Shown: positions 1 through 10,920, counted from the stretch's first letter. The stretch: DNA of 19,691 nucleotides from Ichthyophonus hoferi (GCA_002751075.1 NAOQ01000638.1:1347-21037), one strand, 5' to 3'. Program-made: numbers and translations. The notes: generated by a model not told the origin, from the letters alone.

Positions 1-47
1 TACATACATACATATATACATAAACATATACATACATACATATATAC

Positions 48-96
<49 letters not shown>

Positions 97-175
97 TACA
101 CACATACACATACACACATACATATATACATACATACATACGTATATATATATATACATGCATACATACATACAT
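1..175. repeat. TACA/TA microsatellite, probably within an intron
   Basis: The stretch is almost entirely TACA, TATA and CACA units, with a long pure TA run near positions 61-88. It lies directly downstream, on the minus strand, of the donor site at 200-201, so it is most likely the start of intron 2 of the gene at 202-860. No reading frame here can be trusted, because TA/TACA repeats rarely contain stop codons. Confidence 0.9.
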
Positions 176-201
176 TCATACACATACACATACAAATATA
201 C

Positions 202-860
202 CTTTTGGCAGCATACACATTACTATTCCGCCATATCGAGCGTACTGAATTAAAATCCACACCACTGGCTTTAACCTCATTCTTATCCGTATAATGTAGT
301 GATGACGCCCTCCAATGTCTCCTCTTAAAACCGTAGTGTTGTGTGTTACTTGAGTTTGTTTTAGTGATGGGATGATTTTCAGTCTCATTTTCAAAGAGTA
401 CTGGTATTGGGGAGTTGTGGTTGACATGGTGTTTGTAATTTCTAATTTTCTCACTCTGTGCGTCATTTCTTGCTTGTTGCCCACCTGTATCTACATCTGC
501 TGTACTAGTAGATATTGTGTCATTACTGCGCAGGTCAAAAGTGTCAAAGAGATCTGTGGTAAAGGAGGACTCGGAAGTGTCTGTGGGGCTAATAATGGGG
601 GTTTCGGGTCTGTAATGTGCGTTCTCTTGTCAGTATGCTTGCATATAATGTGCATAGTAGAAAGGAGTGTGTATAGATAGGTATACACATAAACCGTAAC
701 CAAAAAAAATACAAATGCACGTAAAATTATTCTCACGCAAATGTATACACACACATACACATGTATATATATATATATATAGGCATCGATGCCTATAGGA
801 ATACCTTTCAGCATGCCCAGCGCCATTAAGAACCACCGAGCGTAGATCTGAAAAATCCAT
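202..860 (-). CDS. Two-exon 5' part of an unrecognised Ser/Thr/Asn-rich protein, cut by the window edge
   Basis: Exon 1 is 805-860 (56 nt; ATG at 858-860, with an in-frame TAG upstream). Exon 2 is 202-609 (408 nt). Intron 1 (610-804) starts GTATTC after GAAAG and ends TTACAG, with a CTGAC branch-like motif about 20 nt before the acceptor. Two exon-1 bases (AG) plus the first exon-2 base (A) form an Arg codon, and 135 further codons stay open to a second donor, AAAAG/GTATAT. The product seen here is 154 residues: it begins [19 protein letters not shown], continues with an acidic Ser/Thr-rich part ([16 protein letters not shown] near residues 29-44) and ends in a basic part with FKRRHWR and [14 protein letters not shown] see no signal peptide, membrane segment or family motif. 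The acidic N-side and basic C-side are only descriptive. Later exons lie off the left edge. The exon patch is clearly richer in GC than its flanks. The gene model is inferred from splice signals, not transcript data. Confidence 0.6.
610..804 (-). other. Intron 1 of the left-edge gene
   Basis: The intron is 195 nt, with GT at 803-804 and AG at 610-611 on the minus strand. A CTGAC motif at 629-633 (read on the minus strand) is a likely branch point, 20 nt from the acceptor. The intron carries a TA run (about 764-781), CA-rich sequence and a perfect 20-bp palindrome close to the donor. Confidence 0.6.
778..797. repeat. Perfect 20-bp palindrome beside the donor site
   Basis: The sequence TATAGGCATCGATGCCTATA is fully self-complementary. 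Its right end lies 6 nt from the 5' splice site (803-804) of intron 1. It follows directly from a TA run, so the outer TATA arms may be partly fortuitous, but the core AGGCATCGATGCCT is not simple repeat. Confidence 0.85.
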
Positions 861-1338
861 GTTTTGTAGAACTGATAGGTAAAACTAAGCCAAGAAAGGC
901 CGTGTTAACTGTATCGATTTGGAACTCTTTTGAAAGCGTGCAATAATACACTAAGTTTCAGGTGTTGTGCTTTAACATATTCGTCCGGTCAACACACAGG
1001 TGCGTTTCATCGAATTATAAATGAAATGATTGTTGGCAAGCGACAGTGACAGAGAGGAACTTCTTAATGTCTTATTATCGGTTCGGTTCTGTCCTGTCTG
1101 TCTATGTATAATTCACCTCAACACCATACTATATCCACACTTGTAGTCCTCTCGTATACACTTTTCATAGAACCCTCTATTACCTATAAAAGCATTTTCT
1201 TTTCATGTTGCGTTACAGAATACCTCTCCTACAAAGCATTCTAGTTGTAATTTTACGCTTACTGTCTAGTTATAATATCAATACATTATTGCTAAACCTA
1301 TAAAACAAAACAGTAAATTTTTATATAAAGCCGTATAT

Positions 1339-1369
<31 letters not shown>

Positions 1370-3881
1370 TAGTATAGGGTATATGTAGTTATATTATTTT
1401 TACACTAAATAAACATAATAATAGAAAAGCTAGCTATTCAATTATCAAACTATAGAATTCCTTGTTTGACTTATTTACCCTCCTTAACTTCCATAGTCAT
1501 ATCCAATAGAATCGTCTTGATAATGATAAAATGGTTTTACTGTTTAAACTCAGCCAATCCACTTGCGCAGTACAGGAGCTATTTCAAAAGCCTAGCTCGT
1601 TAACTTATTTGATCGCCCAGCACATCCTTATTATAGTATAGTATGGCTTTCATTGACTTGTATTTACATAAAATAATTTAATTTAGTGTAATATTTACAT
1701 ATATATATAGATATTCCATTTTGAATTACTGCTATTTTCTCTTGAAAAAAATGTGTCTTGAACGCAGGACAATGATAAACAATGGTTTTCGAGGAAGGCT
1801 TTGACCTTAATCTAAACCATTTTACGGTTTAAATGTAGGACATTCTGGCATTATGGAGACACACACCACAATGGGTCATAAAATAGCAATAGTATTAATA
1901 ATGGTAATATAAATTATTTTGTGTACGCTGTGTACAAAACTTGCTTGCTATAGGTGCGACTGTGATCTTTCATCTCAAAATAACTTTGAAGTGTACTTTA
2001 CAGCGCTTTTCGTTTCGCAGAATGTGTTTATATAAGCCAATAAACTGTCGGGAATCTTTTTAGACGAATCACTGTAACCTATGTTATTTTAAACTAATTC
2101 TATCTTTATAGTTCAGACCAGAGATAATGACCTAGATTGATTCGATATGAGTACTATTATTTATAAGACTACATTGACACATTAAACATTTAATAGTAGA
2201 TGAATGTTTATTTTTACAAAAAAAAAAAGGCACAAGGACAAATTATTGTGATTGCCGCTGGTAATTTTGTATTATGCACTCTCCCCTGGGACTAATGAGA
2301 GTGTAAATTCTTATCCCGGCAACCCATTTTCTGCCCTGAATATCGGAACTTACAACCATGATCGCCAATGGTAGCGATTGATAAGTCATCGCAATTCAGT
2401 TTAAATTGCAATAATTTATTGGTTACTTATTTAAAAATAAATATTTAAAACAGCAGTGAGCAATAGAAACTGCAATTACAACATAATAAAGAGAAAAGGT
2501 GTGATTATAACTGAAAAGAGGTCAAATTGTCTACTAAAATGCAAGGCAAGAAAGCTTTAGCTTGAACTAGGGGTTTCAAAGATTTAAAGAAGTATTATTA
2601 TTATATTATACTATATATTATATATTCGCACTGAATACTATGTTCATCACTTAGTTTAATATCTCATCAATGAGTGAGTTATGCTGTGCCTAAGAGTGCC
2701 AAGAATGATATCTGCTGAGCACACGTAAATGGTTGTCTAGATGTAATATTTATTTTAGTTAAATCTTTTTATACACTTTGACTTGGTGCCTAGATTTGAG
2801 CTTTCCCCGTGGAAACAAACTGTACAATTGGCGCAACTGATCAACCGTTAGGCATTAAATTTATATATAAAAACAGAGCAACTTATCGTTATAAGAAAAG
2901 TCGTGTATCGTGACTGCTACTATACTTATATATCCCTTAGAATTGGATAGTAATAATTAGAGCAGTAATTATTGATGTAATGATATAGATTTATCATATG
3001 CTTAGATTATGTGTGTTGATTAAAACCTATTTTGTAATGTTTTTTTATTTGGCTAGATCAAGTAAAGTATCTCCACGAGTCAATAGAGCTGTTCTCATTG
3101 GTTGACCCAGATACATTTCCTATGTTTAATTAAAATAGTGGTTATAATTGTAGGCTTGGAAAAATAGTGGTGCCATCTATAGGTGTTAAAGACCAATTTA
3201 AGAAATTTAAGCTGAATGATCAAAATTGAACCAGTCAATAGTAGAGGTCCCACGACTATTTAGTAAGGCATTTCGGATCGTATGCTTGGGTTTTTAGATA
3301 ACTCGCTGCTTTAGGCAGATGCCTATGACAAGTCCTGCTGACTTGTTTAATAAAAAGTATGTCTTAGCAGATCTGTACTCCGTGTGTGCAAATGTACACG
3401 TTGAATTGCCCCTTAATTTGGCATTCCTTCCCCTCCTAAATGAATATATGTCACAGGAACGATCTTGTCTCTACTTATTATTCTCAACACAGTGCTTGTT
3501 CACAAAGAATTCTTATCAAACTTAACTGGGAAGGAACGTTTTTTATTTCTAATAATAAACAAATATAATAAAAATAAATAACATAGAATGAACTAAAAAG
3601 GTGCCGTGATTTCTTTGGTTCAAGGAAACCATAAAACTGGTTAAAAGAAGAACCAAAATATCCATCCAGAGAGTAAACTAGACAATATGTAAAGTTATTA
3701 TTAGGCATTCGCTAATCTGGATCGTGTCAATTTATTATGGATAAGTTGTGCCGATTCATCTTCACTTGGAACTATAAACATAATAATAAGAAAATACAAC
3801 TGTATCAGGACATACATGAACGCGAACATGTGGGCGCAAACAAATGCATATATTGTAGATATCGTGTTTTTATATAAATAT

Positions 3882-3904
3882 AAGATAATTTACTAAATTA
3901 TCTT
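3882..3904. repeat. Hairpin, 10-bp perfect stem
   Basis: AAGATAATTT and AAATTATCTT form a perfect 10-bp stem around a 3-nt loop (ACT). It shares its GATAATT...AATTATC core with the hairpin at 4607-4633. No function can be assigned; AT-rich stems can arise by chance. Confidence 0.7.
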
Positions 3905-4606
3905 GCTCTAAACTTTAACATACTTAGACTGAGTCAACGCACAACTTAATTACTTAGATAAATTCATATACAACATTCTGAACAAAACATTTGCTCAGAA
4001 CCAGTATGGGCCTAGCCTATATACTTTTGTTGAAGTTGGTATTAGCTAATAAATTTCCAGTAAAGACCGTTGATTACAACAGATGTTTAATATTTAACTA
4101 ATCTCAGCCTATATAGGAAAAATTGCTCTGTAGCGGTAGTGAAACAAATACGCATCGTGTGTAAATTTCTTTAACAATGTGATCAAAGAGCAAGTGTTGC
4201 AAAGGAAGTTTGTTTAAAAACTAGTCAATGAATCATAATACTATATACTTTATTATATTACTTTTACTTTTAGCTATATTTAAATCTTTAAGATAAACTA
4301 GACAATGTGGAATCTTGATAATGCAAATAGATTTTTACCTATGAAAAGTACAAATAATATTTTTTTTAAGTTTGTTATATTAATATTCATATATGTGTTA
4401 GGATTAATTAATAATGAACAACCACTATGCTGTAATTAACGATGCCTACTGGAGGTCTACTACCTAATAGCAACTCTAATAAAATATATAAGCTAGGCCC
4501 AGACTGTGTATACGTTCTTGTTCATAAACGTGGTGTATAAATTTGCCTAAGTGGTTAAGTTATGTATCGACTCATTCTAAAGATGTTGGATTTTGGAGCA
4601 TATTAA

Positions 4607-4633
4607 AACAGATAATTAAGTAAATTATCTGTT
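4607..4633. repeat. Hairpin, 11-bp perfect stem
   Basis: AACAGATAATT and AATTATCTGTT pair perfectly over 11 bp around a 5-nt loop (AAGTA). The core resembles the hairpin about 700 bp to the left. No adjacent gene explains it as a terminator. Confidence 0.75.
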
Positions 4634-4912
4634 ACAGTTTTAACACTACTTACAGTATTTGGGCATGAATTATCACATATGTTTGTATTGCGTAACACAA
4701 AGAAATAGGAAAATATGCAGGTTGATGTGCAATACCCTTATCAGTCTTATATTAGTTAATTGTGAGCACTTACATTACTTGGATAATAATTAGCTAACGA
4801 ATTATTTAAATGAGTATACTCTAAGTAGTGAGATAAGATGTTAACCGCCATTAAGATGCACGCTAAGCAAAGAATGGGATAGTATAAACGGAAACGGAAA
4901 TAACTAAAAAAA

Positions 4913-5530
4913 GGCCTACCCGCTCACACATACGCGGTTTCGCTCAAATGTAAAACTATTCGTAGTTTGCTCAAATACACGCACGCAGCATCCCCCGTTC
5001 CCATACAAAGCTACCCTGCACACACACTTGGCACTCATGCCATTAAATACGAAACCATTCGTAACACAAAACTTTGCATTTATTATTTGATTAAACAATA
5101 TTATAATATTATTATAATTTTTATTGTAATATCTCGTTCACCATGGACACTCAAATGCAATAATCAGTGTCCAAATCTCTCGCTTTTGCAGGAGTCAGAG
5201 AACACTTTACTAACAATGAATAGCGTCCGAAATATTCATGAATGTTCTGTTCTGGTTAACGTATCACACATTACATTATAAGCCGTATCAATCCTGCAAG
5301 ACCATTGATTCCGAATGAATGCGTAGATCTGCCAAAGTCCTGGTAGCGAGCGGATCATACAATGATTGGCTCATTATTAGTAGTTGGCAACATGAGGCTG
5401 AGGACAGATCAAATCAATTATATTACTACCGCTGGTCCAGTGAAAACCAACTATTACACAACAACCAATTGAAGATTCTGAAGCCTGTGGATAAGTCATT
5501 GGAACTTTCACAGATTGCTATATATTATAT
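4913..5530. repeat. Unclassified dispersed repeat, copy 1 (longer)
   Basis: Two blocks match the sequence at 14668-14900 in the same order and orientation. One runs from about 4913 to 5110 and includes ACAAAACTTTGCATT and TTAAACAATAT. The other runs from about 5455 to 5530 and includes GAAGCCTGTG, ATAAGTCA and CACAGATTGCTATATA. The intervening 5110-5455 part is absent from the other copy. The region is richer in GC than its surroundings, and 5144-5173 contains an 8-bp hairpin (TGGACACT/AGTGTCCA). Several short open frames exist, but none encodes a protein I can recognise, so the element type is undetermined. Confidence 0.6.
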
Positions 5531-6635
5531 TATATTATATTATAGTATAGCATGCAGTAGGATATGACAAGAGAATAAACAAAAATTAAATTCCATAACA
5601 TAAATGTGCAGGCAAACTGTAGGAACTATACTTTTTTTACAGTACTGTCAATGCCCGACTGGGAGACGTTTAAGGTTATTATCTTATCAATTGAAAATAT
5701 TCAAAACGAAAACTGCCGCAGCTACCATGTACCCCAATAAGATATATCAGTTGCATAGTTTATTGTCTTTGCACTGGTTCAATCATATGTAAATGTAAAT
5801 GCAGTAACGCCCGTAACAGGGCGGCTTCACAGACTAGGGCAGTGAAAGAACTATGCCAAGAACTGACTAGCTGCTAACAAACTGGAGAAAATATCTACTT
5901 AGGAATCAAAAAACTAACTGGATTCCCCGAGCCTGTAGAGAGAAACACTACAAATTACTGTAAGGTTATTATCTCATCCATCTTGAACAGTCAATATTTG
6001 AAAACAGCCAATAAAATAAAAGAATTTATTTATTATCTTTTACATAATTACACGTGGCCTTCCTGTTATAGACAAAAGCCCTTTATGCACATTGATATTA
6101 ATATACCGTGTAAAAACCAATTAACAACCTGGTAATAAATAATTATGACCTATAACTACAACCATCTCAACCTGTGTTACTCTATGCTATGTTGTTATCT
6201 ATATTTGTTACATAATTGTCTTTTGCAAGACTAATTTTGTATTTTGTTTATTCTTTAATCTCTCATTATATTAGTATATAGTGTAGTATGGTAATATAAT
6301 CTAGTGTAGATGTAAATGGCTCCTCTTGCTTTATCCAATTCTCATTCCATACTCCAGGGAATATAAGCAAATAATTATATATATTATGGTAACGATGTCA
6401 CTAAGCTCCTAACCAAAACAAAACATTAACTATTTCTAATCAATCTCTATTAAACCTAACCAAAAACAAAAAACGTATTTCCCTATTAGCAGTAAGCAAA
6501 TATAATAACAATAAAAAAAAAATGAACTGTAAAAGTGCAGTGAACGCTTTGGCTTTAACTGATTAGAATTCGAATATTAAAGCAATAAACGTAAAATTGT
6601 TTGGCAATGGGAGAAACCATAGATATATATGGATG
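5531..6635. other. Gene-free stretch with a short local duplication
   Basis: I see no supported gene. TAAGGTTATTATCT occurs at both 5671-5684 and 5961-5974, and similarity continues weakly to about 5717 and 6009, suggesting an old local duplication. The part at about 5920-5960 (CCCCGAGCCTGTAGAGAG) weakly resembles the right block of the dispersed repeat at 5455-5530 and may be a third, decayed fragment. The right part should hold the 3' UTR of the gene ending at 6636. Confidence 0.45.
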
Positions 6636-9293
6636 TCAACTTGCATCTGAGTTCTTGCCATAATCTACCAATCTTGCCGCCCAGAACCTAATAATATCTT
6701 CTATAGTAATCTCATGGTAATCACATCCCTTTCTCTCCATTGGAAGGAGACCTAACAATTTCTGTATACATCCTAGATGAGTAGACCAGGAGTAGTTGTG
6801 GGATGGATCTACAAAATCCGACGTACGTTCTATACCCACAAGAACACGCATCAGTACTGAAACATCTCCCCTTGATTGACATACAGAAGCAAACGATTGC
6901 TTTACTTCACGAATTAACTCGTATGGTGTAGCCACAAGTAAATCAGGGAGCATCATCATGGATAAATCTAAGGTCACAGTGCCTGGAGCCTTACAGTGGG
7001 TAGGAGAATATAGCTTGCATATTTTACCATGTTGTGACATAATAAGTCTTCCTTTACCTCTCCCCTTTGCCTTTATACCCCCTCGAAGGGTCTTGCTATC
7101 TGTCCCTGTCCCACTGCTTTCTCTTCCATTGTTAACGTTAAGACTGTCCTTGCTTGGTGATTTACTATGTAACGTTCTTTTCCCCACTTCTTCTATCCGT
7201 TTAGCGTCTACTTTGGACCGCCTACATCTCCCTGAATTCTCATTCCCATTATTTTCACTGGTCAATAACTTTTCCTTAGATCGTAATTGGTTAGAGTGGG
7301 AGTGGGGCATAGATTTCCTATTTTCCATTGAAGGTTTCTCAGGCCGACTGCAGATTTTTTGAAATTGTCTATCTTTTGTTTTGCAACCATTATTTCCATT
7401 ATTTCCCCTAGGCTTGTTCTTCCCACTTGGTGTAGGACGAGATGCCTTAGTGCTCGTAGTACTTGCACATGCTCTCTGTAGGCCTTCCCCACCTCCACCT
7501 TTGGACCTTATCGCAGTATCTTTCCAAGATATGTTAGTGTTCACGTTAGCGTTAGTGTTGGTGTCGGTGGACGGTTCCACTTTAATTGCAAACGATTCCT
7601 GTTGTGGTTTAGGTTGGACTGGTATAAATGAAGGAGAAGTAGGTGTAGCTATCTGCAATGGAGATCGAGATTCTTTTGGTCCCTCTGGTCTGTCTCTGCC
7701 TGATATAGTACTTATGAACAACGTATTCTGACCTGATTGTTCCTCATTCCCATAGCCTGTGTCACTATGGTTACCCAAATCATCATCGTCACCGTTATCG
7801 TTGCAATTACCGTTACCATATAATCCTTGATGCATATTAATACTACCATGGGAAGATGGCTCACTGAGTTGACTCAAAGGTTGTGATAATTGGTTAGATT
7901 CCTTTGATTGTGTGATACAATTGGCCATCATTGTCTTAGGGTTGTCGTTGTCGTGACATGTTGCATTCCTTGCATTCCAATGATCTGTCCCAACCACACC
8001 ACCTCTAGGGGAGGGTGAGGGGTAGTGTGAATGTGTTACGGTAAAAGGACCTCCCTTACAATCATCAGGTGGTGTCCATGATTGATGCTGATCTCTAGGT
8101 ATGTGATTGTGATCGTGATCGTGATCGTGATTATTATTATTCAATGGATAACCATTGTTATTTTTAACTGCTGTAGATGGCCAATTGTGTTCTCGCCAAG
8201 TATTGTCAGTAATATGAAGCTCAGGTTGTCTATCCCAAACTAATCCTTCAGGACTGCATGGTCTCCAAGGTGGGAATGGATCATATCTTTCATTGGAATA
8301 GGCCCAGCCGCCTTTACGACAGTCTGCCATTTGCCGTTGTCCCTCACACCCAATCCCATTTTCTATTGGTCTAGAGTTATCCCATTGGTATCTATGGTTA
8401 CTATGGTTTCTATGGTTTCTAGGAGGCCTGTTCAAGTATTGGTTGTAAGAATACATATCACCAGACTCACCATTACCGTTCATTTCAGGTCGGGCATGAT
8501 AATAACTATAACCGTCATTATGATTAGTGTCCGGAGTATGATAATACATAGAAGGATCATCACTGACACGTCGATATAAAGAGTGGCCGGAGGTCCCACT
8601 GGCTGTACAATTTGAGTTATAGGAATAGGCAGGGGCAGTGGGGAGAGCATCCCAGGAGGTCGTGCTTCCATTCTCACACTGTGGGCCGTGGTTTTGTTGT
8701 GGTTGTTGTTGTTGCTGCTGCTGTTGTATATCGTAGTTAGAGACTTCGGACTTTGTAATTATTGGCAACTGATTGCTATTGCTGTTGTTGTTGTATATAT
8801 GGCATTCTGTCGGATCTGTATCTATGTGCATTGGTCTTGCTTGTACATTTTCACTAGAGGGGTCTTCATGGCCCAACGATGTTCCATGTTGGTGTGTATT
8901 TATGAGCTCTCTACCATTACAATTATTCCTACCATATCTATCGTATCTATATCCATATTCATATTGATACTGTCTCCACTCAATAGAAGGCGAGGCCTGC
9001 AGTTGGACCAAGACATTGGCCACAGGAGATTGAGCACACTGTTCATCCTTGTTTACTTCCATTCCAATGTGACATTCAGTCCAGGCTGGGCGCCATATTT
9101 TATTGGTTTGTGTATGTGGAACAGTTAAACGTGACCCTGGGCCAGTTGAAGCTTCTTTATGATGTGTCTGGGAAGCAAGTGAATTTGATTCTGCTGGGAT
9201 TTGTTTTGGTAGGAATGATTCATGCTGTGTAGAAGTAAAGGTAGTAGAGCTAGAGCTGTGCCTATTGGTGTCTCCAGGTTCTGTCGTCATCAT
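6636..9293 (-). CDS. Large Asn/Gln/His/Ser-rich protein, 885 aa, function unknown
   Basis: This is a single long exon. The open frame extends to a TTG at 9321-9323, but the first ATG is at 9291-9293 in a favourable CACCATGATG context, so I start there. A possible splice acceptor (TTATACACAG, AG at 9327-9328) suggests a 5' UTR intron. Residues 1-590 are polar and low in complexity: an eight-Gln run near 190-197, Tyr/Arg-rich patches (about 110-120 and 285-305), an alternating His-Asp run near 389-396 and an acidic DDDD near 502-505. IKVE at 570-573 fits the SUMO-acceptor pattern psi-K-x-E. Residues about 595-750 are basic (for example KNKPRG, KAKGRGKGR) and could hold nuclear localisation signals. 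The last ~125 residues are more ordered, with Leu-, Trp- and Cys-containing segments such as LMRVLVGIE and IEDIIRFWAARLVDYG, and may be the true conserved domain. This overall design is common in transcriptional or chromatin regulators, but that is an inference; I recognise no named domain. Confidence 0.85.
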   Translation of the reverse strand: MMTTEPGDTNRHSSSSTTFTSTQHESFLPKQIPAESNSLASQTHHKEASTGPGSRLTVPHTQTNKIWRPAWTECHIGMEVNKDEQCAQSPVANVLVQLQASPSIEWRQYQYEYGYRYDRYGRNNCNGRELINTHQHGTSLGHEDPSSENVQARPMHIDTDPTECHIYNNNSNSNQLPIITKSEVSNYDIQQQQQQQQPQQNHGPQCENGSTTSWDALPTAPAYSYNSNCTASGTSGHSLYRRVSDDPSMYYHTPDTNHNDGYSYYHARPEMNGNGESGDMYSYNQYLNRPPRNHRNHSNHRYQWDNSRPIENGIGCEGQRQMADCRKGGWAYSNERYDPFPPWRPCSPEGLVWDRQPELHITDNTWREHNWPSTAVKNNNGYPLNNNNHDHDHDHNHIPRDQHQSWTPPDDCKGGPFTVTHSHYPSPSPRGGVVGTDHWNARNATCHDNDNPKTMMANCITQSKESNQLSQPLSQLSEPSSHGSINMHQGLYGNGNCNDNGDDDDLGNHSDTGYGNEEQSGQNTLFISTISGRDRPEGPKESRSPLQIATPTSPSFIPVQPKPQQESFAIKVEPSTDTNTNANVNTNISWKDTAIRSKGGGGEGLQRACASTTSTKASRPTPSGKNKPRGNNGNNGCKTKDRQFQKICSRPEKPSMENRKSMPHSHSNQLRSKEKLLTSENNGNENSGRCRRSKVDAKRIEEVGKRTLHSKSPSKDSLNVNNGRESSGTGTDSKTLRGGIKAKGRGKGRLIMSQHGKICKLYSPTHCKAPGTVTLDLSMMMLPDLLVATPYELIREVKQSFASVCQSRGDVSVLMRVLVGIERTSDFVDPSHNYSWSTHLGCIQKLLGLLPMERKGCDYHEITIEDIIRFWAARLVDYGKNSDAS
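8104..8132 (-). repeat. In-frame GATCGT hexanucleotide repeat encoding His-Asp
   Basis: A short run of near-identical 6-bp units on the coding strand produces alternating His and Asp within the 885-residue protein, followed by an Asn run on its N-terminal side. The 6-bp unit allows length change without a frameshift. A metal-binding role is possible for His/Asp runs but not shown. Confidence 0.75.
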
Positions 9294-10920
9294 GGTGAAA
9301 GTATAAGATGCAAATATTTGCAAGACCTGTGTATAAGTAAAAGCTATATATGTCTATGCACTTGTATTCTCTTGGCGTTAGAGGACCTGGAGTTAGGAAG
9401 GGGTGTAAATGGTGTGTGATAATTGTTAGCAAATAGGATCTACAAGACAAAAGAAGATAAAATAACCATAGATAATCGGGCACGGGCTAGTATGTAAGAA
9501 GTTATTGCGTTTACTTATTGGCTCCCAGTGAGATTATTAAATTAGCGGTGAAGATGTAGAGAAATATACAGGTACACCATATTATGTATTTTATATGTTA
9601 TGTATATTATATACTATATAGTAGACGTTATGTATTATGCACGACATATATGTTCTTTTATGTATTGTATGTGCCATATGTGCTTCTGGTCGTTTTCAAT
9701 AGCCATAATAGTATGGTAGTGTCGGTACTGGTATAGTTGGTAATATAAACACTGGATCACGATATAATATAGAATATAAATGAAACAAATTATATTAAGT
9801 ATTTAGGTCCAATAACCGTGACGGTATATAATTATATATGTGCATCGTTTTTAATAAGATTGCAAATTAACTAACAATGTAAGTTGTATAAACAAACATA
9901 CATAGGGTAGTACACATCTGTGCATTATACTAATCACTTATATACTAAAGGGCTGTTAAAATTGCTTTAATATATAGTAGTATAATGTGTATAGTTGTGA
10001 AGTAAATACCATAACTATTATTGAGAGTAAACAGATGAAAAACATATATATTAAGAACTAAGAGTGTATTAGGTATGTCAGATATGAATGCCAAGTGGTA
10101 TAATCGAGAAATAATGATACATTTACAAGTAAAGACAAACAAATATTGTATGACAATAAAATATTTAAAAGTATAAAAATATTAGTATACTTTAGAAAAA
10201 CTCTACCATAATTAAAACATGTGGAAAAAATCAGTTCTTCATAGCATTTTGAATCTGATTTAACTAGAAAGATACCATAACTTTGTCTATAAGAAAAAAA
10301 TAACATATATATACGTCAATTGGAGTAACTAATATAGGTGATACGACTTATTTTAAAAGCAAAGTATTATTATTTTTGATCAGAGAACGATATTCAATAA
10401 TTTTTTGGCATAATTCATAACATTACATCAAAACTCTTGTGATAATAACTAGTCTACTTAACATACGATATCAAGATATAATGTTTTTTATTTTTTATCA
10501 AAGCACCACACCGTCAAGTGCCCAGCAAGGTTATGTCCCATAGAGTGAATATAATCTAAGTAGAGTCTAAGTAAAATTAGAGATTGAAACTGGTAAAATT
10601 AGAGTATTAGTTAAATGGGCCTACCTGTTGTAAATTTATATTTATGGCGTCACATACACATTTTGTGTAGAAAGAATTGCCTGGTGATAGTGGGGCATTA
10701 CAGCTAAAACTTACCACAAGACAGGCAAATATTGACTATTTTATTTTTTACTAAACTAACCCTATCAAACTAGATTCTGCAAAATTTGCAGACACAATAA
10801 ATGTGCTAAAGAGGGTACCACAAGCCCCATCACAACCAAGCAAACAAACTAATAGACAATGAAAAAACTAAACACATAAGCGAACTAATAAAAGTATAAA
10901 AGTGTGTATGTGATATATTA
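9294..10920. other. AT-rich intergenic stretch upstream of the large gene
   Basis: No supported gene. The first few hundred bases should carry the promoter and 5' UTR of the large minus-strand gene, including a candidate acceptor at 9327-9328. The sequence around 9570-9690 is rich in repeated TATGT/TATAT words. Short minus-strand open frames at 9945-10306 are AT-driven, without motifs. Confidence 0.55.

Larger units (their letters stand above)
861..4912. other. AT-rich intergenic stretch without a supported gene
   Basis: I see no convincing coding sequence on either strand. Short open frames (for example 3319-3525 plus, 3484-3708 minus) have no recognisable motif or supporting splice sites. 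The left part should contain the promoter and 5' UTR of the gene ending at 860. Visible structures are a TA run at about 1345-1370, a hairpin at 2278-2303 (CACTCTC/GAGAGTG, 12-nt loop), and two stronger hairpins listed separately at 3882-3904 and 4607-4633. Confidence 0.6.

Noticed and set aside
1-175. TACA/TA array as a telomere or centromere sequence
   Set aside because: The units are ordinary irregular microsatellite sequence, and the array adjoins a donor site, which fits an intron.
372-826. Overlapping open frames on both strands (plus 372-680, minus 491-826)
   Set aside because: The spliced frame joining 805-860 to 202-609 explains the region better, with matching splice sites and phase.
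2278-2303. CACTCTC/GAGAGTG hairpin as a possible terminator
   Set aside because: No gene ends nearby, and a 7-bp stem with a 12-nt loop is weak evidence.
5319-5792. Plus-strand open frames with mixed composition (5319-5567, 5604-5792)
   Set aside because: They lie within or next to a dispersed repeat. I considered a match to a mobile-element protein but could identify no motif, so no coding call is made.
6958-9128. Plus-strand open frames opposite the large gene (6958-7362, 7381-7731, 8331-8579, 8688-9128)
   Set aside because: They are antisense shadows of the large minus-strand coding exon, with Leu/Val-rich composition from reversed Gln/Asn/His codons.
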